This document shows, in pieces, positions 55,820 to 64,000 of a stretch of DNA of 64,000 nt. The position numbers were made by a program, and so were the translations under genes. The DNA lies in NCBI RefSeq assembly GCF_900177385.1, contig NZ_FXBJ01000002.1, positions 1,802,001 to 1,866,000 on the forward strand, read 5' to 3'. Numbering within the stretch: position 1 is the stretch's first letter; every line of letters starts with the position of its first letter. Below the pieces are notes generated by a model. It had not been told where the DNA came from. It searched no databases and saw only the letters and a program-made list of their open reading frames with translations. The DNA is from Carnobacterium iners. Lineage in GTDB: Bacteria > Bacillota > Bacilli > Lactobacillales > Carnobacteriaceae.

Positions 55820-55858
55820 AAAAGCAGACTGCTCATTTTTGAGTAGCCTGTTTTTATT
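55820..55858. terminator. Terminator after folA
   Basis: CAGACTGCTC pairs with GAGTAGCCTG (two G-U or A-C positions) around ATTTTT and is followed by TTTTTATTTA. The convergent hemolysin III gene ends 20 bases further. Confidence 0.75.
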
Positions 55859-55878
55859 TATAACTGTTACGAAAAAGA

Positions 55879-56541
55879 TTAAACATAAAAGAGTATCGAA
55901 AAATACATGAAAATTGTTCCTGCTAATACGAATAAATGCCAGACAATATGCATGAATCGTACATTTTTTAAGCTGTAAAAAATAGCGCCAATCGTAAAAG
56001 AAAGCCCACCTAAGAGCAACAATAAAAACCCATTGAATCCTAAACCTATATAAATAGGTTTTAAAGCAAAAACACAAATCCATCCCATTATAATATACAA
56101 CCACGTTGAATATTTTTGAAGGTGATTGATCCAGAAGGCCTTATAAAGGATTCCAATAAAGGCAATACTCCAAACAATACCAAACAAAGTCCATCCTAAA
56201 GATCCGCCAATAGCTATAAGGATGTAAGGGGTATAGGTTCCTGCGATTAAAAGAAAAATACTCATATGGTCAAATACCTTAAAAAGCTTTCGAGCGCGTG
56301 TAAACGCTAAACTATGATAAAGAGTTGAACAAAGGTAGAGCAGAATTAACGTCGAACCATAAACAGCATAAGAAAACATTTCAATTGCGGTCCCATTATT
56401 AGCAACCTTATACAAAAGAATCACTAAACCTGCAATACTTAGACCAAGGCCAATTCCGTGCGTAATCGCGTTGAAAACTTCATTGATAATTAAATACCTT
56501 TTTGAAAAATGAGTCTGATTTGGTATGCTTTTTTCATTCAT
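55879..56541 (-). CDS. Hemolysin III/PAQR-like membrane protein
   Basis: A 220-residue protein with about seven membrane segments, of the YqfA/HlyIII (PAQR superfamily) group. The conserved polar motifs are seen: ITHGIGL in the first helix, STLYHSLAF, FDHMSIFLLIAGTYTP, and near the end HIVWHLFVLAG, where the His residues bind a metal in relatives. The cellular role is unclear; hemolysis has been reported only for a few. AGGAGG lies before the start. Confidence 0.88.
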   Translation of the reverse strand: MNEKSIPNQTHFSKRYLIINEVFNAITHGIGLGLSIAGLVILLYKVANNGTAIEMFSYAVYGSTLILLYLCSTLYHSLAFTRARKLFKVFDHMSIFLLIAGTYTPYILIAIGGSLGWTLFGIVWSIAFIGILYKAFWINHLQKYSTWLYIIMGWICVFALKPIYIGLGFNGFLLLLLGGLSFTIGAIFYSLKNVRFMHIVWHLFVLAGTIFMYFSILFYV

Positions 56542-56613
56542 TAAGTTAGCCTCCTATTTTACGTTATTCTCTAATAAAACCTTCGCAGATAAGTATACGA
56601 AGAATCGAGAATC

Positions 56614-56622
56614 TGTTATACT
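56614..56622 (+). promoter_or_regulatory. Extended -10 promoter upstream of degV
   Basis: TGTTATACT is an extended -10; no good -35 box is seen. It leaves a leader of about 110 bases before degV. Confidence 0.4.
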
Positions 56623-56740
56623 ATTTTATGTGTACTACCTATTAGTTATTAGAAACACAATCTGAACAAAAAGAAAAAAGATGGTTTGATTATATCACGG
56701 TTGCAAAAGAAATTGCATGTAGAAAGATGGGAAAAATAAG

Positions 56741-57583
56741 ATGAGAAAAATAACGATAGTAACTGATTCGTCTGCTCAGTTAAGTTCAGATGAAATTAAA
56801 GCATTAGATATACACATTTTACCAGTAAATATTTTAATTGACGGCATAACTTATATTGACGGAGTAGATATTGGAAAAGTTGAGTTTATGGAATTAATGG
56901 AGAAATCTGCTCATCTACCAAAAACAAGTCAACCACCACTTGGTAAATTCATTGAACTATACGATAAGCTTGGAGAAAATGGCGGGGAAGTTATTTCTAT
57001 CCATATGACGGAAGCTTTTAGTGGAACAGTCAATGCAGCTAGACAAGCGGCTGAAATGACTAATACAAAAGTTACTGTTGTGGATAGTACATTTACTGAT
57101 CGTGGACTTTCCTTTCAGGTTATTGAAGCGGCACGATTAGCAAAAAGCGGCGCTGATGAAATCGCTATTTTAGCTGAAATCGAAAGAGTAAAACAATATA
57201 CGCGTTTATTTATCTGTATCCGAACCTTAGATAACTTAATTAAGGGTGGAAGAGTTAGCCGCGTAATGGGGGTCGTTTCTCATTTAATAGATGTAAAATT
57301 AATGTTAGAAATGGTAGATGGCAACTTACAGACTCGTGTTAAGTGTCGCGGAATGAAGTCTATAAATAAATTCAATCAAACGGTTAAAGAAACGGTTATG
57401 AAAACAAAAAATTTAGCAGAAATTTCATTTTCATATGCTGGTGATTTTGATTATGCCAATGAATTGAAAGAAAGCTTCCAGCTTGCTATGCCAGACGTTC
57501 CAATGACCATTAGCCACACCAGTCCAGGTGTGGCAACTCATACAGGAACAGGCGCATTTTCTATCATTTATTATGTAAAATAG
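56741..57583 (+). CDS. degV: DegV family fatty acid-binding protein
   Basis: DegV (FakB) proteins bind a fatty acid and present it to the kinase FakA for phospholipid synthesis. The 280-residue protein has VTDSSAQLSSDEI at the start, the fatty acid-contacting TSQPPLGKF and TEAFSGTVNAARQAA, and ICIRTLDNLIKGGRVSR. A paralogue set is common, with the fatty-acid preference not readable. It is followed by the ypmR-like gene after 39 bases and may start its operon. Confidence 0.93.
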   Translation: MRKITIVTDSSAQLSSDEIKALDIHILPVNILIDGITYIDGVDIGKVEFMELMEKSAHLPKTSQPPLGKFIELYDKLGENGGEVISIHMTEAFSGTVNAARQAAEMTNTKVTVVDSTFTDRGLSFQVIEAARLAKSGADEIAILAEIERVKQYTRLFICIRTLDNLIKGGRVSRVMGVVSHLIDVKLMLEMVDGNLQTRVKCRGMKSINKFNQTVKETVMKTKNLAEISFSYAGDFDYANELKESFQLAMPDVPMTISHTSPGVATHTGTGAFSIIYYVK

Positions 57584-57622
57584 AAAAAACTATTCTGTTA
57601 ATTAGTGGAGGTGAATCATCCA

Positions 57623-58447
57623 ATGAAATTCGTTCGTTCGTTTTTGCTCACGTGTTTAATCGTCACTTTAGTTACATTTATCGTATTTCAAGGTTTAAAT
57701 GTAATGACCGACAAGAAAGAAACAGTAACAACAAAACAAAGTCCTGCTACACTAGAAACAATCCATCTTTTAGCCATTGGTGATTCATTGACAAAAGGTG
57801 TAGGAGACAGCACAAAGAATGGCGGATATGTTCCCTTAGTTGCTACTCAGTTAGAAGAAACTATGGGAATAGCCAGCGTGATAACAAAAAATTACGGTGT
57901 TACTGGTGAGCGAAGCGATGAAATTTTAGAAAGAATAGAACAAGAAAAGGAAATCCAAAAAGAGATAAAAAAAGCTGATATTATTATTTTAACTGCAGGT
58001 GGAAATGATCTCATTGAAACCTTTAAAAAAGAAAAACTTAAAATCAATCAAAAAAGTTTCGTTCAACCAGAAAAAGAATATAAAAAAAATCTATCGACTA
58101 TTTTAAAAAAAATAATGAAACAAAATTCAAAAGCACAAATTTATGTTTTCGGTTTGTATAACCCTTTCGAAGCTATGTTTCCAGAAATAACTGAAATGAA
58201 GACCATACTACGTACCTGGAATGACGATACAAAAAAAGTAGCAGAAGAAAATAATGCAACCTATCTTTCATTAAGTAAGATTTTTAATAACAGTGAGCAA
58301 TCAAGTATCTCTAATCTAACTAATCCGTCTGATAAAACTGATAAAAGTGCTTTATTATATGAGGAAGATTTATTTCATCCAAACGATAAGGGCTACCAAA
58401 TGATTGCTGATAAATTATACCGTATTATCATGGACAATAAAGAGTGA
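57623..58447 (+). CDS. ypmR: SGNH/GDSL hydrolase, YpmR-like
   Basis: A 274-residue membrane-anchored esterase. After an N-terminal hydrophobic segment (about 4-25) the SGNH blocks are LAIGDSLTKGVG (nucleophile Ser), YGVTGERSDEI, TAGGNDLIET and the catalytic Asp/His in EDLFHPNDKGYQ. The substrate is unknown; a wall or lipid ester is plausible. GGAGGTGA lies eight bases before the ATG; an in-frame GTG inside that site is less likely. The ypmR-ypmS-yozE order is shared with Bacillus relatives. Confidence 0.9.
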   Translation: MKFVRSFLLTCLIVTLVTFIVFQGLNVMTDKKETVTTKQSPATLETIHLLAIGDSLTKGVGDSTKNGGYVPLVATQLEETMGIASVITKNYGVTGERSDEILERIEQEKEIQKEIKKADIIILTAGGNDLIETFKKEKLKINQKSFVQPEKEYKKNLSTILKKIMKQNSKAQIYVFGLYNPFEAMFPEITEMKTILRTWNDDTKKVAEENNATYLSLSKIFNNSEQSSISNLTNPSDKTDKSALLYEEDLFHPNDKGYQMIADKLYRIIMDNKE

Positions 58448-58486
58448 GTTAATTAACGATGAAAGATTACTGGAGAGGATTTTAAT

Positions 58487-59089
58487 ATGAAAGAAAAGAA
58501 TGGAAAAAGTAGACTTAATTATTGGAAATGGGCGTTTTTAATGCTGCTATCCATTGTATTAGGAATTATTATATGGTTAACAACTCAGTTAACGCCTTTT
58601 ATTCAAGGTGAGCCCAGTTTAACTATAGACGAATCTGAAAAAAAAGAAATCACTTTCCAAATTCAAGCACGTAAAGAAGATTTAAATCAATTGGTTACAA
58701 ATTATATTGATGAAGAACTATCAAATAATCAAGTAGCTTTTAATTTTATCTTAGACCAAGAGGCTCAATTATCCGGAACCTTTCAATTATTTAATCGTGA
58801 TGTAGGCTTTTCATTATTTCTAGACCCTTTTGTGATGGAAAATGGCAACTTGCAGTTTAAGGCGACTAAAATTTCAGTGGGTGCGTTAGATTTACCCATT
58901 TCTTTTGCAATGAATTTGATTAAGTCCCAATTGAAAGTTCCAAATTGGGTTGCTATTGACACAGAAAAAGAAATAATTGTTTTTAATTTAAATGAATTTT
59001 ATTTAAAAAATGGTATGCATTTTACTGCAGATAAGATTGATTTAGAAAATGATGATATTCGCTTAAATGTTTTTTTACCAAATAATTAA
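58487..59089 (+). CDS. ypmS: YpmS family membrane-anchored protein (DUF2140)
   Basis: A 200-residue protein with one N-terminal membrane segment (about 12-35) and an extracytoplasmic domain with repeated short hydrophobic strands (LSGTFQLFNRDVGFSLFLDP, ISVGALDLPISFAMNLIKSQ). It matches the YpmS/DUF2140 family; function unknown. GAGAGGA lies before the ATG. It follows ypmR by 39 bases, and the shared location suggests joint action at the envelope. Confidence 0.85.
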   Translation: MKEKNGKSRLNYWKWAFLMLLSIVLGIIIWLTTQLTPFIQGEPSLTIDESEKKEITFQIQARKEDLNQLVTNYIDEELSNNQVAFNFILDQEAQLSGTFQLFNRDVGFSLFLDPFVMENGNLQFKATKISVGALDLPISFAMNLIKSQLKVPNWVAIDTEKEIIVFNLNEFYLKNGMHFTADKIDLENDDIRLNVFLPNN

Positions 59090-59152
59090 AAAAAGCTACA
59101 GGCATTTTTGGATTCACTTTAAAATACAAAAAAGAAGGAGCGCAACAGATTT

Positions 59153-59374
59153 ATGCGAAGTTCATTTTATCACTACTTAATGACAGAAAGAGACCCGCAC
59201 AAAAAAGATGTGATTACCTTTTTTGCTAATGACGCCTATCTTGACGTTGGCTTTCCGAAACAGTCAGAAGATTACCAAGAAATCAGTCACTACCTAGAAT
59301 TAAATGGGGAATATATATCAGAAATGGCTATTTTTGATGAAGCATGGGAACGGTATTTAGAAAAAGAAAACTAA
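59153..59374 (+). CDS. yozE: YozE family SAM-like protein (UPF0346)
   Basis: A 73-residue protein that matches the YozE family, a SAM-like helical fold. FYHYLMTERDPHKKDVITFFANDAYLDVGFPKQ and DYQEISHYLE are typical; the sequence is cut here to short parts. Function unknown. AAGGAG lies before the ATG. It follows ypmS and precedes deoD with short gaps, so it is probably in the same unit. Confidence 0.9.
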   Translation: MRSSFYHYLMTERDPHKKDVITFFANDAYLDVGFPKQSEDYQEISHYLELNGEYISEMAIFDEAWERYLEKEN

Positions 59375-59399
59375 AAAAAACAAATTGGAGGAATAAATA

Positions 59400-60119
59400 A
59401 TGAGTACACATATTAATGCAACAGAAGGTCAAATAGCTGAAACAATTTTATTGCCAGGGGATCCCTTACGGGCAAAATACATTGCTGAAACATTTTTGAC
59501 AGATGTTGAACAATACAACAGCGTTCGTAATATGTTTGGGTATACAGGAACGTATAAAGGCGTAAGAATCTCTGTGCAAGGGACTGGGATGGGACTGCCT
59601 TCAATGATGATTTATGCAGAAGAATTGATTACAAAGTACAATGTTCAAAACTTAATGCGCGTTGGTACTGCTGGTGGAATGAAAAATTCTATAAAAGTAA
59701 GAGACGTAGTTTTAGCACAAGGAGCGACAACCGATTCTAGTATTAACCGTCAAACGTTCCACAATCAAGTTGATTTTGCACCGCTTGCAGACTTTGAATT
59801 ATTAAAAACCGCTTATGATATTGGAATGGAAAAAGGGATGAGCATGAAAGTTGGAAATGTTTTATCGGCTGATCGTTTTTACAATGAAGAATTAGATAAA
59901 AAGAAACTAGCTGATTATGGTGTGCTCGCTGTTGAAATGGAAGCTGCAGGTTTATACACTTTAGCAGCTAAATACGACCGTAAAGCTTTAACCATCCTGA
60001 CAATCAGCGATCATTTGATAACGGGAGAAGAAACCACTTCAAAAGAGCGCGAAACAACGTTTAATGATATGATGATTTTAGCTTTAGAAACAGCAGTTAA
60101 ACTAGCTAAAGCTTTATAA
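59400..60119 (+). CDS. deoD: Purine-nucleoside phosphorylase, DeoD type
   Basis: A hexameric nucleoside phosphorylase with 239 residues, a class separate from punA at 12.9 kb. [14 protein letters not shown] and [16 protein letters not shown] bind phosphate; [12 protein letters not shown] and TISDHL hold the base and catalytic Asp. With both classes the cell can split 6-oxo and 6-amino purine nucleosides. GGAGG precedes the ATG. It is 26 bases from yozE. Confidence 0.97.
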   Translation: MSTHINATEGQIAETILLPGDPLRAKYIAETFLTDVEQYNSVRNMFGYTGTYKGVRISVQGTGMGLPSMMIYAEELITKYNVQNLMRVGTAGGMKNSIKVRDVVLAQGATTDSSINRQTFHNQVDFAPLADFELLKTAYDIGMEKGMSMKVGNVLSADRFYNEELDKKKLADYGVLAVEMEAAGLYTLAAKYDRKALTILTISDHLITGEETTSKERETTFNDMMILALETAVKLAKAL

Positions 60120-60164
60120 TAAAATGAGAAGATAGTTATTACGAACTCGAAAGGAGTTAACCCT

Positions 60165-61619
60165 ATGCATGAAGAACCAGAAAAGAAAAAACAAAGTCAT
60201 GTCAAGGTGAAAACTTTTCTAATTTCTTTGTTTGTTGTTGCCGCTATTTCAATTAGTGGAACGTATTTATTTACAACACAAGCAAATCAAACTGTTCCAG
60301 ATAAAGAACAACTGAGTATCAAATCAGGTGAACTTTCTAAAATAGAAGCCGTATATGACCAACTTCTTAGTCAATATTTTGAAGATATAGACGAAAGTAA
60401 ACTTGTTGAAGGTGCATTAGCTGGAATGGTTGATGCTGTTGGCGATCCTTACACTCAATATCTAGATGTGACAGAAGCTACTTCTTTAAATGATACAATT
60501 TCAGCGTCGTTTGAAGGCATTGGTGCTGAAGTGATGAAACAAGGCGATGCCATTATGATTGTTTCTCCTATAGCTGGATCTCCAGCAGAAAAAGCTGGAT
60601 TAAAGCCTAATGATGTCTTATTGAAAGCCGATGACAAAGAGTTAACGGGTTTATCTTTAAATGAAGCTGTTTCATTTATTCGTGGTGAAAAAGGCTCTAA
60701 GGTCTTATTAACCATTCGACGTGGCGAAATTCAATTTGAAATTTCTGTTACTCGAGATACGATTCCTGTAGAAACGGTTGTTTATAATTTAGATAAAGAA
60801 AATAAAACAATTGGCTATATTTCAATCAATAGTTTCTCAAATCCAACTTATGATGAAATAGTTACAGCAATAAAAGAATTGCGTGCACAGGGAGCGAAAT
60901 CCTTTGTTTTTGATGTTAGACAAAATCCTGGTGGATTATTAGAGGGTGCTTTGAATATTTCTAATCTATTTGTTAAAGATGGTTCTGTTATCATGCAAAC
61001 ACAAGAAAAAGATCAAGAACCCGTTAAATTACTAGCCGATAAAGAAACAATGGGTGAATTTAAGGTCACAGAGCCAGTTGTTCTCTTAGTTGATGAAGGT
61101 AGCGCAAGTGCATCTGAAATCCTTGCAGGAGCACTAAAAGAATCTGCTGATATTCCTATTATTGGAACGAAAACATTTGGTAAAGGAACGGTTCAAACGG
61201 TTGCTAGTTTCTCAGATAATAGTGAGTTAAAATTAACGATTGCCAAATGGTTAACACCATCTGGTAAATGGATTCATGAAAAAGGCGTAGAACCAACTAT
61301 TTCAGTTGAATTACCAGATTACACCAAACTATTGCTTATTGATAGCACAAAAGAATATCAATTAGGAGATGTTTCAGCTGAAGTTGAAAACCTCGAAAAA
61401 ATATTTGATGCGTTAAATTACAAAACAGGTCCAATCGATGGATATCTTGACGAAACGACTGTTTCAACTATCAAAAAATTCCAAACAGAACAGAAGCTAG
61501 CGGCAAACGGTGTAGTCTCTGGCGACACAGCAACAGCAGTGATTGAAGATTTACGCCAATTAATAAAGGACAATGATACACAATATGAAAAAGGAATCGA
61601 CTATTTGAAAAATAAATAG
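60165..61619 (+). CDS. ctpA: Carboxyl-terminal processing protease (S41 family)
   Basis: A 484-residue membrane-anchored serine protease. After a membrane segment (about 14-34), a PDZ domain (about 105-185, with GAEVMKQGDAIMIVSP), the S41 catalytic core with Ser in DEGSASASEILAG and Lys in TFGKGTVQ, and a C-terminal peptidoglycan-binding domain (about 405-465, GPIDGYLDETTVSTIKKFQ). It trims proteins at the C-terminus outside the membrane. AAGGAG lies before the ATG. A strong terminator follows. Confidence 0.95.
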   Translation: MHEEPEKKKQSHVKVKTFLISLFVVAAISISGTYLFTTQANQTVPDKEQLSIKSGELSKIEAVYDQLLSQYFEDIDESKLVEGALAGMVDAVGDPYTQYLDVTEATSLNDTISASFEGIGAEVMKQGDAIMIVSPIAGSPAEKAGLKPNDVLLKADDKELTGLSLNEAVSFIRGEKGSKVLLTIRRGEIQFEISVTRDTIPVETVVYNLDKENKTIGYISINSFSNPTYDEIVTAIKELRAQGAKSFVFDVRQNPGGLLEGALNISNLFVKDGSVIMQTQEKDQEPVKLLADKETMGEFKVTEPVVLLVDEGSASASEILAGALKESADIPIIGTKTFGKGTVQTVASFSDNSELKLTIAKWLTPSGKWIHEKGVEPTISVELPDYTKLLLIDSTKEYQLGDVSAEVENLEKIFDALNYKTGPIDGYLDETTVSTIKKFQTEQKLAANGVVSGDTATAVIEDLRQLIKDNDTQYEKGIDYLKNK

Positions 61620-61629
61620 TCGATTAGAT

Positions 61630-61682
61630 AAGATTAAAAAAGGGAATGTGAGACTTATTTCCCTTTTTTAATCTTGCTTTTA
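61630..61682 (+). terminator. Strong terminator after ctpA
   Basis: AAGATTAAAAAAGGGAA pairs with its complement over 17 bases around a 12-base loop, then GCTTTTATT. Confidence 0.92.
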
Positions 61683-61754
61683 TTGGAAATAAATAGTTAT
61701 TTTAGTCCTTTTCTTGTATGATAGAAACAATTAGATTAGTTTGGAGCGAAACTT

Positions 61755-62300
61755 ATGGAGAAAAAAACTTGGAAGAGCCATTTGTGGGATTGGTTTAAGC
61801 CCTTTTTATTTGCAGTGGTACTAACAATTTTCTTTCGGGATCTCATTTTTTTGCCAATGACTATTGAAGGTTCGTCAATGATACCAACATTTCAACAAAA
61901 TGATGAAATCATCGTAAGAACAGTGTACCATATCAATCGGTTTGATTTAATCGTTTTTAAAGATGACTCTGACCGAATATTTGTTAAGAGAATTATTGGT
62001 TTACCTAACGAGACATTATCTTACAAAAATGATCAATTGTATGTAAACGACGTACTAACAAAAGAGCCATTCTTAGCGAATTCATTTGTTGATAAAGCTA
62101 GTGGAACATGGACATCTGATTTCACATTAGAAGAAATAACAGGCCAGATAACCATTCCTGAAGATGAGTATTTTGTTCTTGGAGATAATCGTAGATCTAG
62201 TAATGATAGCCGTTATTTTGGTTCTATTTCTGCAACGGATATTATTGGTGAAACAAGGATGATTTATTATCCGTTTAAACGTTTGTCCATTGTTCAATAA
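61755..62300 (+). CDS. lepB: Signal peptidase I (first of two)
   Basis: Signal peptidase I cuts signal peptides from exported proteins. The 181-residue protein has one membrane segment (about 15-36), the catalytic Ser41 in EGSSMIPT and Lys78 in FVKRIIGLP, and the conserved LGDNRRSSNDSRYFG near the end. GGAGC lies before the ATG. The second gene begins 24 bases later. Confidence 0.95.
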   Translation: MEKKTWKSHLWDWFKPFLFAVVLTIFFRDLIFLPMTIEGSSMIPTFQQNDEIIVRTVYHINRFDLIVFKDDSDRIFVKRIIGLPNETLSYKNDQLYVNDVLTKEPFLANSFVDKASGTWTSDFTLEEITGQITIPEDEYFVLGDNRRSSNDSRYFGSISATDIIGETRMIYYPFKRLSIVQ

Positions 62301-62324
62301 TTTAATAGAAGGTAGTGGTAATAA

Positions 62325-62999
62325 GTGAGAAAAACAACTTATTCAGATGGAAGAGATACACAAACAGAAAATTTTGAACCTAGAAAAGCTCGCTGTACAA
62401 AAGACAGAGAATTAAAAAAGCAGAATGAAAAAAAGAGTTTTATTTCTGAAGTAGGAAATACCTTGATATATATCGCAATTGCTTTAGCTATTTTTTTACT
62501 TATTCGTCATTTTTTATTTGTGCCGGTTAGTGTTGATGGAGATTCGATGTATCCAACCCTCCATGATAAAGATCGTTTAATTTTAAATAAAATTGAGAAA
62601 CCAAATCGATTTGATATCATTGTTTTTCCAGCCCCGAGTAATCCAGAGGAGCCTATATTATCAGGTAAACAATACATTAAGAGAGTCATTGGATTACCCG
62701 GAGACGAGCTAATGGTGGTTGATGAAACCTTATATGTGAATGGAGAAGAAGTTAAAGAAACTTACTTAGAGTCTGTTAAAGAAAATTTAGTTCCTGGCGA
62801 AATATTAACCGATGACTTTACTCTAGCATCTGTAGCTGGTGTTGAAGAAGTCCCAGAGGATAGTTATTTTGTAATGGGTGACAATCGAACAAATTCTTTA
62901 GATAGTCGCGTATTCGGGTTTATTGATGAAACGACTGTTTCAGGGACAACAGATATCCGTATTTGGCCTTTAAAACATTTTGGTAAACTAAACGAATAA
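62325..62999 (+). CDS. lepB: Signal peptidase I (second of two, with extended N-terminus)
   Basis: The second paralogue has 224 residues. The catalytic pair is Ser74 in DGDSMYPTL and Lys119 in YIKRVIGLPGDE, and MGDNRTNSLDSRVFG follows. A basic, polar cytoplasmic stretch of about 43 residues precedes the membrane segment (about 45-62) and is absent from the first copy. The start is a GTG with AAGGTAG upstream. The two copies differ enough to suggest different substrates rather than a recent duplication. Confidence 0.94.
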   Translation: MRKTTYSDGRDTQTENFEPRKARCTKDRELKKQNEKKSFISEVGNTLIYIAIALAIFLLIRHFLFVPVSVDGDSMYPTLHDKDRLILNKIEKPNRFDIIVFPAPSNPEEPILSGKQYIKRVIGLPGDELMVVDETLYVNGEEVKETYLESVKENLVPGEILTDDFTLASVAGVEEVPEDSYFVMGDNRTNSLDSRVFGFIDETTVSGTTDIRIWPLKHFGKLNE

Positions 63000-63015
63000 A
63001 ATAAAAAAAGATACC

Positions 63016-63057
63016 CCAAAAAAAGGAAGAGGCCTTTTCGCCCCTTCCTTTTTTTGG
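63016..63057 (+). terminator. Terminator after the second signal peptidase
   Basis: CCAAAAAAAGGAAG and GGC pair with GCC and CTTCCTTTTTTTGG with a single mismatch; the loop is CTTTTC. It ends 21 bases before rbgA. Confidence 0.85.
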
Positions 63058-63077
63058 ATGGTCAAAGGAGAAAAAAT

Positions 63078-63947
63078 ATGCCAACAATTCAATGGTTTCC
63101 AGGACATATGGCTAAGGCCAGAAGACAAGTTACAGAGAAACTTACACTAGTAGATGTTGTATTTGAACTAGTGGATGCAAGAATTCCATTATCCAGTCGC
63201 AATCCAATCTTGGATGAGTTAATTGGAGAGAAACCGCGAATTGTTATTTTAAACAAAAGTGATTTAGCCGATGCTGTTTTGGTTCAAAAATGGGTTGCTT
63301 ATTTTAATGATCAAGGTATTTCAGCCGTTCCTATTGTGGCGCAAGAGGGTATCGGGATGAAAAAAGTTATGAGTGAAGCAAAGAGGTTATTGAAACCTAA
63401 ATTTGATCGAATGGCAGCTCAAGGACGCAAACCTCGTCCAATAAGAGCGATGAGTATTGGTATTCCTAACGTAGGTAAATCAACTCTTATCAATCGATTT
63501 ATCAAAAAAAATGTTGCTCAAACGGGCAATCGGCCTGGCGTAACGAAAGCCCAACAATGGCTTAAATTAAATAAAGAACTCGATTTATTAGATACACCAG
63601 GAATTCTATGGCCAAAATTTGAAGATCCAGAAGTAGGCAAGAAACTAGCTTTAACGGGTGCAATCAAAGATACTATTTTACAATTAGATGATATTGCACT
63701 ATATGGTTTAGAGATTATGAAAGAAAAATATCCAACAAATCTTGCTGCCCGTTATCGCTTAACTGAGACAGAAATGACTCTAGCACCTGCCGATTTATTA
63801 ATGCTCATCACAGAAAGAAGAGGGTTTATCGATGACTATAGCCGAGCAGCTGAAATGATTATTTATGAAATACGCAGTGGTAAAGTTGGTCGTTACACAC
63901 TAGATGAGGTCCCTAAAAATTTAGCTAATGAAACGAGTAAAAAATAA
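63078..63947 (+). CDS. rbgA: Ribosome biogenesis GTPase RbgA (YlqF)
   Basis: RbgA is a circularly permuted GTPase that completes the 50S subunit. The 289-residue protein has IQWFPGHMAKARR at the start, NKSDL (G4) before SIGIPNVGKSTLIN (G1) and DTPG (G3), the permuted order typical of the family. The C-terminal RNA-binding part spans about 200-289. AAAGGAG precedes the ATG; an in-frame TTG 24 bases earlier lies in the terminator. rnhB begins at its stop codon, as in Bacillus. Confidence 0.96.
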   Translation: MPTIQWFPGHMAKARRQVTEKLTLVDVVFELVDARIPLSSRNPILDELIGEKPRIVILNKSDLADAVLVQKWVAYFNDQGISAVPIVAQEGIGMKKVMSEAKRLLKPKFDRMAAQGRKPRPIRAMSIGIPNVGKSTLINRFIKKNVAQTGNRPGVTKAQQWLKLNKELDLLDTPGILWPKFEDPEVGKKLALTGAIKDTILQLDDIALYGLEIMKEKYPTNLAARYRLTETEMTLAPADLLMLITERRGFIDDYSRAAEMIIYEIRSGKVGRYTLDEVPKNLANETSKK

Positions 63948-64000
63948 ATGGAGAAACCCTTGTCCATTGCTGCAATTAAAGCGATACTTAACGAAATTAA
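63948..64000 (+). CDS. rnhB: Start of ribonuclease HII (3' end outside window)
   Basis: The ATG directly follows the rbgA stop codon. The 17 visible codons (MEKPLSIAAIKAILNEI) resemble the N-terminal SIxxIKxxL helix of Firmicutes RNase HII, and rnhB follows rbgA in Bacillus. No separate ribosome binding site is strong, so coupling to rbgA translation is likely. Confidence 0.7.
   Translation, partial: MEKPLSIAAIKAILNEI

Overview
The window is a continuous stretch of a low-GC Gram-positive chromosome. The gene content and order (clpB, dnaE, pfkA-pyk, cvfB, fur-xerD-deoB-punA, lysA-ribT-scpA-scpB-rluB-resD-resE-ribU, ypbB-recQ, cmk-rpsA-der-hup, ypiA-ypiB, dapB-cca, dinG-ypmB-asnS-dnaD-nth, recU-pbp1A, ypsA-gpsB-rnpB-rlmL, thyA-folA, ypmR-ypmS-yozE, lepB-rbgA-rnhB) follow the Bacillus backbone in a reduced form typical of Lactobacillales. 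An ebsA-type gene, a 315-residue thymidylate synthase and a short AT-rich genome style point to the Carnobacteriaceae/Enterococcaceae. A Carnobacterium-like organism is my best guess, made from family resemblance only. There are no spore genes, no tRNA genes, no CRISPR array and no intact insertion sequence.

Layout. 1-2.2 kb: 3' part of clpB. 2.4-9.0 kb: a small membrane protein facing dnaE, then the glycolytic pair pfkA-pyk. 9.2-13.7 kb: cvfB, fur, xerD and the nucleoside pair deoB-punA. 13.7-14.3 kb: a hairpin-rich leader before lysA. 14.3-20.9 kb: lysA, an orphan ribT, the condensin partners scpA-scpB, rluB and a ResDE-type two-component system. 21.0-21.9 kb: an FMN riboswitch with a terminator in front of the riboflavin transporter gene ribU. 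22.0-29.4 kb: ypbB-recQ, a LysM protein, cmk, S1, der and HU. 29.4-31.1 kb: the only clearly accessory pocket, with a probable transposase remnant, two small minus-strand genes of unknown function, a short tandem repeat and decayed coding sequence. 31.1-43.9 kb: ypiA-ypiB, dapB-cca, an AI-2E family exporter, an unknown 157-residue protein, dinG-ypmB-asnS-dnaD-nth. 44.0-51.3 kb: recU-pbp1A on the minus strand, ypsA, gpsB, RNase P RNA, an RNA methyltransferase, an RNase H-like gene, ebsA and a cold-shock gene. 51.3-64 kb: a uracil-DNA glycosylase gene broken by one stop codon, an ABC-F protein, thyA-folA, a hemolysin III-like gene, degV, ypmR-ypmS-yozE-deoD, a carboxyl-terminal protease, two signal peptidases, rbgA and the first codons of rnhB.

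How the genes fit together. Much of the window serves replication and genome upkeep (dnaE, dnaD, dinG, recQ, recU, nth, xerD, scpAB, HU), ribosome and RNA maturation (der, rbgA, S1, rnpB, rluB, rlmL, cca, asnS), wall synthesis and division (dapB, lysA, pbp1A, gpsB) and nucleotide metabolism (deoB, punA, deoD, cmk, thyA, folA). Riboflavin appears to be imported rather than made here. I found no convincing new multi-gene system. The most noteworthy points are the nonsense-broken glycosylase, an endonuclease III with an incomplete iron-sulfur loop, a DnaE whose PHP domain lacks its usual histidines, ResDE without ResABC, the accessory pocket at 29.4-31.1 kb, and several perfect inverted repeats in non-coding DNA.
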